From the NCBI GenBank assembly GCA_903918315.1, contig CAIXEA010000095.1:1-56517 (forward strand): 56,517 nucleotides of DNA. The letters run 5' to 3'. The translations under genes were made by a program, and so were the position numbers. The notes under the pieces are model-generated. The model made no database searches. It worked only from the letters and a program-made list of their open reading frames with translations, and was not told where the DNA came from. Every line of letters starts with the position of its first letter. The first letter of the stretch is position 1. This DNA is from an uncultured Acetobacteraceae bacterium (GTDB taxonomy: Bacteria > Pseudomonadota > Alphaproteobacteria > Acetobacterales > Acetobacteraceae). Below are positions 50,640-56,517 of this stretch, piece by piece.

Positions 50640-51827
50640 ATGCCCCGTTCATCGCGCCCAGCCCATCCCAGCCCCGACCTCATTACCACCTCCGATGCGT
50701 TGGCGGCTTTGTGCCAGCGCCTGCGGATGGAAACGTTCGTCACCGTGGACACCGAGTTCATGCGCGAGCGAACCTATTGGCCCGAACTATGCGTCATCCA
50801 GCTCGGCGGCACCCACGAGGTCGCCGTGGTCGATGCGCTGGCGGAAGGTCTGGATCTCACGCCGCTGGCCGAACTGTTCGCGGACATAACTGTCACTAAG
50901 GTGTTCCATGCCGCGCGGCAGGACATCGAAATCTTCGTGCTGAAATTCGGCGACGTGCCGCGGCCCATGTTCGACACCCAGGTCGCCGCCATGGTCGCCG
51001 GCTTCGGCGATCAGGTCGGCTATGACTCGCTGGTCTCCGGCCTGACCGGCGGCGCCATCGACAAGGTGCACCGCTTCAGCGACTGGGCCGCACGCCCCCT
51101 GTCAGCCGCCCAGATCACCTATGCCGCCGCCGACGTCACCCATCTGCGCGACGTCTACCAGGCCCTGTGCGCCCGCCTCGCCGCCGATGGCCGCCTGAGC
51201 TGGGTGTCGGAGGAAATGGACGTTCTGCACGACCCCGCGACCTACCGCGTCAACCCCGAAACCGCCTGGGAACGCCTGCGCCCGCGCAGCAACAATCGCC
51301 GCTTCCTCGGCCAGCTCCAGGCCCTGACCGCCTGGCGGGAGCGGGAGGCCCAGCGCATCAACATCCCCCGCCAGCGCCTGCTGAAAGACGAAGCGCTGCT
51401 GGAAATCGCCGCCACCGCCCCGGCCTCCGCCGAGGACCTGTCGCGCGCCCGCGGCATCACCCGCGGCTTCGCCGAAGGCAAAAGCGGCCAGGCCATGCTC
51501 GCCGTGATCGAAGCCGCCCGCGCCCTGCCCGACGACGCCCTGCCCGTGCCCGCCGCATCCCGCGACACGCCCAAACCCTCCGCCGCGTTGGTCTCCCTGC
51601 TCAAGGTGCTGCTGGCGGCGAAGTGCGAACAGCACCACGTCGCCCCCAAGCTGGTCGCCAATTCGGAGGATATCGACCGCCTGGCATCCGAAGACTCGCC
51701 CGACGTCCCCGCCCTGCATGGCTGGCGCCGCGACATCTACGGCAACGCCGCCCTGGCCCTGAAACGCGGGGAAATCGCGCTGGGCGTCGATGGCCGGCGG
51801 ATCAAGCTGATCACGCTGCCGGGCTAG
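50640..51827 (+). CDS. rnd: Ribonuclease D
   Basis: 395 aa 3'-5' exoribonuclease of the DEDDy class for tRNA and stable RNA maturation. ExoI VDTEFMRE, ExoII FHAARQDIEI and ExoIII YAAADVTHLRDVY are present. The HRDC domain follows (RQRLLKDEALLEIAATAP). The stop TAG is the first three bases of repeat copy C. Confidence 0.94.
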   Translation: MPRSSRPAHPSPDLITTSDALAALCQRLRMETFVTVDTEFMRERTYWPELCVIQLGGTHEVAVVDALAEGLDLTPLAELFADITVTKVFHAARQDIEIFVLKFGDVPRPMFDTQVAAMVAGFGDQVGYDSLVSGLTGGAIDKVHRFSDWAARPLSAAQITYAAADVTHLRDVYQALCARLAADGRLSWVSEEMDVLHDPATYRVNPETAWERLRPRSNNRRFLGQLQALTAWREREAQRINIPRQRLLKDEALLEIAATAPASAEDLSRARGITRGFAEGKSGQAMLAVIEAARALPDDALPVPAASRDTPKPSAALVSLLKVLLAAKCEQHHVAPKLVANSEDIDRLASEDSPDVPALHGWRRDIYGNAALALKRGEIALGVDGRRIKLITLPG

Positions 51828-51929
51828 CGCGTGATCGGCGGAGGTGGAATCACCGGAGCCGTGAATCACGCGATCAAACAATCGGTTAGAGCATGTCCGG
51901 TGCGCCTGAAAGCACCGGACATGCTCTAA
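51825..51929. repeat. Dispersed palindromic repeat, copy C
   Basis: Two parts: CGCGTGAT (51828-51835) with ATCACGCG (51865-51872) enclosing AGGTGGAATCACCGGAG (51842-51858, identical to copy A on the other strand). Then a perfect 18-bp stem, TTAGAGCATGTCCGGTGC (51886-51903) with GCACCGGACATGCTCTAA (51912-51929), around an 8-base loop. The element's first TAG is the rnd stop. It could act as the rnd terminator. Confidence 0.85.
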
Positions 51930-52036
51930 CGGCCCGGAGCGACCCGCCTTCGCCTACGCCCCTCCGTCAGCGTGACGCAAGCACAGCCCTTGCCTCCACC
52001 GTCAAATGTCTTGACTAAATTCCTATATTCTGCCAC

Positions 52037-52699
52037 ATGTCCAGGGTTTTTAACCCGCATGGACCACTTTCAATGCCTGCTTTCCAACCCGCCGAACCCA
52101 CCGTCATCAACTATGATTGCGCTTTTACCAAACAGCTTCTCGGCACCCTGATCGGAACCAGCCGGGCCCAGCCGAACGAAACCCAAGCCGAATTCAAGGA
52201 ACGCAGCGACGCCATTCTGATCGCCTTCAGCGCCTTCGCGCCGCGGGACCCGATCGAGCAGATGCTCGCCGCCCAGATCGTCGCGGCCAACAACGCCAGC
52301 CTCGACTGCATGGCGCAGGCAATGGCGACCGACGATCCGGCTGAGCAGGCCCGCCTGCACCGGCGCTTCGCGATGCTGACCCGCGCCGCGCGCGACACCG
52401 CAAAATCGCTGGCCACCATGAAGGCCCGCCCGGCGGACGCGATCGCCCCGCCCCCCGCCTCGATTCAGCCCATCGCCGTGCCCCGCAGACCAGCGCTGGC
52501 CGCGAAAGCACCGCAACAGCCCATGCACCGTGAGAAAGCCCGCCCGCCGATCCGGGACGTGTCCAAGATGGAGGATCATGAGATCGAGGCGCGAATGGCC
52601 GAACTCCGCGCCCGTATGGCAGCCGCCAAAACCGAAGCGGGGGAGGAAATCACCGCGCAAGACCCCATGCACCGTGACAACGGGCACACCCAAGGGTAA
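52037..52699 (+). CDS. Hypothetical protein, likely family-specific
   Basis: 220 aa from the ATG at 52037; ATG 52073 (MPAFQPAEP) is an alternative start. Residues about 25-125 are helical (FTKQLLGTLIGTSRAQPNET, APRDPIEQMLAAQIVAANNA); the C-terminal half is Pro/Ala-rich and then highly charged (MEDHEIEARMAELRARMAAA). An AT-rich stretch with TATATT (52024-52029) lies just upstream of the first ATG. I believe similar proteins recur in Acetobacteraceae, from memory; function unknown. Confidence 0.6.
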   Translation: MSRVFNPHGPLSMPAFQPAEPTVINYDCAFTKQLLGTLIGTSRAQPNETQAEFKERSDAILIAFSAFAPRDPIEQMLAAQIVAANNASLDCMAQAMATDDPAEQARLHRRFAMLTRAARDTAKSLATMKARPADAIAPPPASIQPIAVPRRPALAAKAPQQPMHREKARPPIRDVSKMEDHEIEARMAELRARMAAAKTEAGEEITAQDPMHRDNGHTQG

Positions 52700-52777
52700 C
52701 CGCCAGCGCACCCCGCTTGCGGAAACCCCGGGGTTTGGCGATAAGCTACTGACCAGTAGCGACCCTGGAGCGGCCCC

Positions 52778-53653
52778 ATGCAGATCATCCCAACCGGCGA
52801 AACCCTTGGCGCCCGGATCGAGGGTATCGACCTCGCGCAGGCCCTCACCGCCGATGACACGCGCACCATCCTGCGCGCCCTCGGCGCCCACGGCGTGCTG
52901 TGCCTTCCACGCCAGACCCTCGGCGTGGATGCCTTCGCCGATTTCGGATCGCGCTTTGGCGGGCTGGAAATCAACGTCGCCAATATGTTCCATGAGCCCG
53001 ATCACCCCGAGGTCATGATCCTGTCCAACATCCTCAAGGACGGGAAGCCGACCGGCCTCGGTGACGCCGGCCAGGGCTGGCACACCGACATGTCGTACAG
53101 CCGGCTGATCGCCCTCACCACCATCCTGCACGCGCAGCAGGTGCCGCTGCGCGATGGCCAGCCCGTCGGCAATACCGAATTCCGCAACATGCACGCCGCC
53201 TATGAAGGCCTGCCGGCGGACATCAAAGCCCGCATCGCCGGCCGCACCGCCACCCATGACTTCAACAAATTCTGGGAGATGATGCGCGCCCGCCCCGGCA
53301 ACACCCGCCCGCCGCTGACCCAGGCGCAGCGGGACCGCAAACCCCCGGTGTCCCACCCCATCGCCTATCCGCATCCGATCACCGGCAAGACGGTGCTTTA
53401 CTGCACCATCGGCTACGTGACCCACATCGACGGCATGGATCCGGCCGAAAGCGCCGCGCTGTTGGACATCCTCTACGCGCACCAGGATCGGCCGGAATAC
53501 CTCTATACCCACCGCTGGACCAAGGGCGACGTGCTGATGTGGGACAATATCGGCACCACCCACAACGCCATCCCCGACTACGGCGACATCCCCCGCTACA
53601 TGCGACGGGTGCAGGTGCTGGCCGATCGCGACTATGCCGCGATGGTGGCCTGA
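52778..53653 (+). CDS. TauD/TfdA-family dioxygenase
   Basis: 291 aa Fe(II)/2-oxoglutarate oxygenase. H102-T-D104 in [11 protein letters not shown]; distal His H262 in [11 protein letters not shown], Arg in RYMRRVQV. Full length for the alpha-ketoglutarate-dependent taurine dioxygenase group; a taurine substrate is not implied. First gene of a TauD-SDR-MFS unit, probably for catabolism of an organic compound. Confidence 0.87.
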   Translation: MQIIPTGETLGARIEGIDLAQALTADDTRTILRALGAHGVLCLPRQTLGVDAFADFGSRFGGLEINVANMFHEPDHPEVMILSNILKDGKPTGLGDAGQGWHTDMSYSRLIALTTILHAQQVPLRDGQPVGNTEFRNMHAAYEGLPADIKARIAGRTATHDFNKFWEMMRARPGNTRPPLTQAQRDRKPPVSHPIAYPHPITGKTVLYCTIGYVTHIDGMDPAESAALLDILYAHQDRPEYLYTHRWTKGDVLMWDNIGTTHNAIPDYGDIPRYMRRVQVLADRDYAAMVA

Positions 53654-53654
53654 G

Positions 53655-54383
53655 ATGGTGGAATTCACCGGCAAGCGCATCCTCATCACCGGCGGAGCCG
53701 GCGGGATCGGCATCGAAACCGCCCGCGCCTTCATGGACCAGGGCGCGCATGTCATCCTGGTCGATGCCGACGAAGAACGCCTGGCGCAAGCCCGCGCGGC
53801 ACTCGGCTCGGTGCGCATCGCCACCTGGGCCTCCACTCTCGACACCCCCGCCGCCTGCGCCGCGCCGCTCGACGCCGCCGGCGCGCCGGTGTTCGCGCTG
53901 ATCCATCTGGCCGGGGTGTTCGAACGCGACACCCTCGACCCCGAGGATCACGGCGTCTGGAACCGCGCCATCGCCGCCAACCTCACCAACGCCTACGACA
54001 TGGCCGTCGCCTTCTCCACCCGGTTCGACCGGCGGGAGCCCGCGCGCATCGTCTTCGCCAGCTCCATCGCCTATCGCCGCGGCAGCGCCGACCGGGTGCC
54101 GTATGCGGCGGCGAAGGGGGGGATCGTGGGGCTGACGCGGGCCCTGTCGCGCAAGCTGGCGCCGGACGTGCTGGTGAACGCGGTCGCCCCGGGAGTGATC
54201 GAGACCCGTATGGCCGAACCCATCATCGCCGAACGGGGGGAGGATTACCGCCGCGAAATCCCCCTGGGACGCTTCGGCAAGCCATCCGAGATCGCATCCG
54301 TGATCCGGTTCCTCTGCTCCCGCGACTCATCCTATATCACCGGACAAACGATCACGATCGATGGCGGCATCACCAACGCCTGA
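53655..54383 (+). CDS. Short-chain dehydrogenase/reductase
   Basis: 242 aa. Start ATG 53655, one base after the dioxygenase stop. Cofactor motif TGGAGGIG (about 13-20) and YAAAK active site preceded by [14 protein letters not shown]. Probably oxidises the alcohol product or substrate of the pathway. Overlaps the MFS start by 23 bases. Confidence 0.85.
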   Translation: MVEFTGKRILITGGAGGIGIETARAFMDQGAHVILVDADEERLAQARAALGSVRIATWASTLDTPAACAAPLDAAGAPVFALIHLAGVFERDTLDPEDHGVWNRAIAANLTNAYDMAVAFSTRFDRREPARIVFASSIAYRRGSADRVPYAAAKGGIVGLTRALSRKLAPDVLVNAVAPGVIETRMAEPIIAERGEDYRREIPLGRFGKPSEIASVIRFLCSRDSSYITGQTITIDGGITNA

Positions 54384-55599
54384 CCCCCGGCGGTTTGTCA
54401 CCCCGACAGGGGTGCGGGCCTTTGTCTCGGCCGTCGTCGCCGCCCAGGTGCTGGTGCAGATCGGCGCCTTCACGCTGCCCGCCTTGCTGCCGGGCTATAT
54501 CGACCACTGGCACCTGACCAAGACCGAGGCCGGCTGGCTCATCGGCGTGTTCTTCGCCGCCTATGTCGCCGCCGTGCCGGTGCTGGTGGCGCTGACCGAC
54601 CGCGTCCCGGCGCGGCGCGTCTACATGACCGGCGCGGCGCTGACCGCGTTGTCGCATCTGGGTTTCGCGCTCTTCGCCGACGGCTTCTGGAGCGGCCTCC
54701 TGCTCCGCGCCATCGCCGGGATCGGCTGGGCCGGCGCCTATATGCCCGGCCTCAGGGTGATCGCCGATCGGCTGGAGGGTACGGGCCAGTCGCGGGCGGT
54801 GTCGTGGCATGCGGCGGGGGTTGGGATCGCCGGGGCCAGCTCCTTCGTCGTCGCCGGCCTGCTGGATGCCGCCGCCGGGCCGCGCGCGGCGTTCCTGTTT
54901 GGGGCGGTGGCGGCCGTGGGGGCCTTGGTGATCGCGTGGGCTGTGATGCCGGCGGGCGGGGTGCGGCGCGATCCGGCGGCTTCCACCCGGGCCCTGCTGG
55001 ATTTCCGCCCCGTGTTCCGCAACCGTGCCGCCATGGCCTGGATCGCCGGCTATACGGTGCATACCTGGGAACTGGCGGCCTTGCGCGCCTGGGGCGTGAC
55101 CTTCCTGACCGCCACAGCCGCCCGCCAGGGCGCGCCGCCCTGGATGCCAGGCGCGACGGCGTTGTTCACCGCCGCCGGCCTCCTGGGCATCGTGGTGTCG
55201 ATCACCGGCAACGAGACCGCGCAAAAGCATGGCCGCGCGCGGGTGGTGCTTTGGGCCATGACGGCGGCGGCCGGGCTGTCGCTGGTCGCGGGATGGAGCA
55301 CGGCGCTGTCCCTGCCCCTCGCGACCGCCGTGGTGCTGCTGTGGAACGGCGCCATCTATCTGGACAGTTCCGCCCTGACCGCCGGCACGGTGCAGGCGGC
55401 GGAGAAGGACCTGCGCGGCGCGACCATGGGGCTGCACAGCATGGCGGGCTACACGGGCGGGTTCCTGGGGCCGCTGGGCGTCGGCCTGATGCTGGACCTC
55501 GCCGGCGATACCCCGCTGGGCTGGGGCCTGGGCTTCGGGCACCTCGCGGTTGTCACCCTCATCGGCCTTGCCATTCTGCGCCGTCTCGGCCGATCATAG
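54361..55599 (+). CDS. MFS transporter
   Basis: 412 aa with about 12 hydrophobic segments. Start ATG 54361 lies inside the SDR end, 23 bases before its stop. [20 protein letters not shown] shows the loop 2-3 motif (D-R-x-x-x-R-R). Probably moves the substrate of the adjacent oxygenase. Confidence 0.83.
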   Translation: MAASPTPDPRRFVTPTGVRAFVSAVVAAQVLVQIGAFTLPALLPGYIDHWHLTKTEAGWLIGVFFAAYVAAVPVLVALTDRVPARRVYMTGAALTALSHLGFALFADGFWSGLLLRAIAGIGWAGAYMPGLRVIADRLEGTGQSRAVSWHAAGVGIAGASSFVVAGLLDAAAGPRAAFLFGAVAAVGALVIAWAVMPAGGVRRDPAASTRALLDFRPVFRNRAAMAWIAGYTVHTWELAALRAWGVTFLTATAARQGAPPWMPGATALFTAAGLLGIVVSITGNETAQKHGRARVVLWAMTAAAGLSLVAGWSTALSLPLATAVVLLWNGAIYLDSSALTAGTVQAAEKDLRGATMGLHSMAGYTGGFLGPLGVGLMLDLAGDTPLGWGLGFGHLAVVTLIGLAILRRLGRS

Positions 55600-55617
55600 C
55601 GGGAACAGGAGAGCGCC

Positions 55618-56391
55618 ATGGACACCGCCGATATCAAGGACATGGTCCGGATCCACTACGGGGCGATCGCGGCCAGTGCCGCATCCGCCTGCTGCGCGCC
55701 CGCCACGGCCTGTTGCGGGCCACAAGACACATCCCGCATGGCCGGCTATTCCGAAGCTGAACGCGCCGCGGTACCGGAGGGCGCCAATCTCGGCCTCGGC
55801 TGCGGCAATCCGCGCGCGATCGCGGCCCTCAGGCCGGGGGAGGTGGTGGTTGATCTCGGCAGCGGGGCCGGCTTCGACTGTTTCCTGGCCGCGGCGCAGG
55901 TGGGCCCCACCGGACGGGTGATCGGCGTCGACATGACGCACGAGATGCTGAAGAAAGCCCGGGCCAACGCCGCCGCGGCGGGCACCGCCAACGTGGAATT
56001 CCGCCTCGGCGAGATCGAACATCTGCCCATCGGCGACAACACGGTGGATGCGATCCTGTCGAATTGCGTGGTGAACCTGGTGCCGGACAAGGCGCAGGTG
56101 TTCCGGGAGGCGTTCCGCGTCCTGAAATCCGGCGGGCGCCTGGCGATTTCCGACGTGGTCAACCGCACCGCGCTGCCGGCGCATCTGGCGGCGGATCCGG
56201 CGCTGTTGTGCGGTTGCGTGTCCGGCGCGGCGCCGATCGCGCGGATCGAGGCATGGCTGGCGGACGCCGGCTTCACCGCCATTCACATCACCCCGCAGCC
56301 GGAAAGCCGCGCGCTGATCGCCACCTGGGCCCCCGGGACCGGGATCGAGGACTACGTCGTGTCAGCGGTGATCGAGGCGCGCAAGCCTTAA
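55618..56391 (+). CDS. arsM: Arsenite S-adenosylmethionine methyltransferase
   Basis: 257 aa. Arsenite-binding cysteines are expected at C62 (LGLGCGNP), C150 (LSNCVVNL) and C198/C200 (LCGCVSGA), the known ArsM pattern. SAM motif VVDLGSGAGFD. Methylates As(III) to volatile species. N-terminal CC and CC pairs (C25-C26, C32-C33) are also seen in ArsM. Starts 18 bases after the MFS gene; no arsR, arsB or arsC in view. Confidence 0.93.
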   Translation: MDTADIKDMVRIHYGAIAASAASACCAPATACCGPQDTSRMAGYSEAERAAVPEGANLGLGCGNPRAIAALRPGEVVVDLGSGAGFDCFLAAAQVGPTGRVIGVDMTHEMLKKARANAAAAGTANVEFRLGEIEHLPIGDNTVDAILSNCVVNLVPDKAQVFREAFRVLKSGGRLAISDVVNRTALPAHLAADPALLCGCVSGAAPIARIEAWLADAGFTAIHITPQPESRALIATWAPGTGIEDYVVSAVIEARKP

Positions 56392-56406
56392 CCGAACGCC
56401 TTAGCT

Positions 56407-56479
56407 CCCACCGTCATGGCCGGAGCACCCACCGTCATGGCCCGAGCGCCCACCGTCATGGCCCGGCTTGTCCGGGCCA
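56407..56479 (+). repeat. Three tandem 21-nt repeats ending in a hairpin
   Basis: CCCACCGTCATGGCCGGAGCA, split as CCCACCGTCATGGCC and a variable tail, occurs at 56407-56427, 56428-56448 and 56449-56469. The last copy runs into TGGCCCGG-CTTGT-CCGGGCCA (56459-56479), a perfect 8-bp stem. The motif resembles dispersed palindromes of the CGTCATGGCC...GGCCA type in alphaproteobacteria. Confidence 0.8.
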
Positions 56480-56517
56480 CCGCCGCCCGCACCATGCCGC
56501 GATAGGTAGCCCGGACA

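Noticed and set aside
52070..53932. Minus-strand open frame of 620 aa over two plus-strand genes
   Set aside because: It crosses two recognised or likely genes and has no domain pattern.
56407..56479. CRISPR array
   Set aside because: Repeats are directly adjacent without spacers and have only three copies; no cas genes.

Overview
The window reads as a chromosomal segment of a high-GC alphaproteobacterium, most likely Rhodospirillales and probably Acetobacteraceae. This is an inference from gene order (carA-carB-greA, yqeY-dnaG-rpoD, pepA-holC, tRNA-Trp-secE-nusG), the K-type (potassium-independent) H+-pyrophosphatase, the HTH-CarA fusion and the general protein style. No rRNA or other species-level marker is present. 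Most of the window is ordinary core and metabolic genome. There is no CRISPR array, prophage, plasmid region or recognisable defence island.

Layout. 1-5.6 kb: a clipped gene start, a gene-poor stretch, ettA, a metallophosphoesterase whose 3' end lies antisense to a CAU-anticodon tRNA, and hppA. 5.6-8.1 kb: divergent MmgE/PrpD-family and TauD-family genes. 8.1-12.4 kb: tRNA-Trp, secE, nusG, then a Lon-like protease gene cut by an in-frame amber codon and a universal-stress-type gene. 12.4-16.3 kb: three consecutive MFS transporters. 16.3-26.3 kb: one long minus-strand run of carA (with an N-terminal HTH extension), carB, greA, threonine ammonia-lyase, a frameshifted cysD, cysNC and a uracil-DNA glycosylase. 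26.4-31.7 kb: three small unknown ORFs, then yqeY-dnaG-rpoD. 31.8-35.3 kb: a GNAT gene, chaC-lysE-MBL hydrolase, and a small coiled-coil ORF truncated by an IS256-family remnant. 35.3-42.4 kb: enoyl-CoA hydratase and SDR, a globin-coupled chemoreceptor, a Sua5-type enzyme, pepA-holC and a coiled-coil protein. 42.9-46.1 kb: livHMGF without a binding protein. 46.2-49.1 kb: CIRCE-controlled groESL and two cold-shock genes. 49.1-56.5 kb: a citrate-synthase homologue, rnd, a small-family unknown protein, a TauD/SDR/MFS operon, arsM and a closing tandem repeat.

The most interesting signals are small-scale. (1) A dispersed palindromic repeat family occurs at three sites, and in five neighbouring genes its edge supplies the TAG stop codon. 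(2) A DNA-binding-like HTH is fused to CarA, with a perfect palindrome just upstream of its start. (3) Two otherwise intact core-type genes are each broken by one lesion: TAG in the lon-like gene and +1 base in cysD. (4) The C-terminal third of dnaG has visibly different base composition from its N-terminal part. (5) The rpoD leader carries a duplicated 14-nt palindrome. (6) An IS256 remnant has cut a heptad-repeat ORF. I found no convincing wholly new multi-gene system. The HTH-CarA arrangement and the stop-codon repeats are the best candidates for follow-up.
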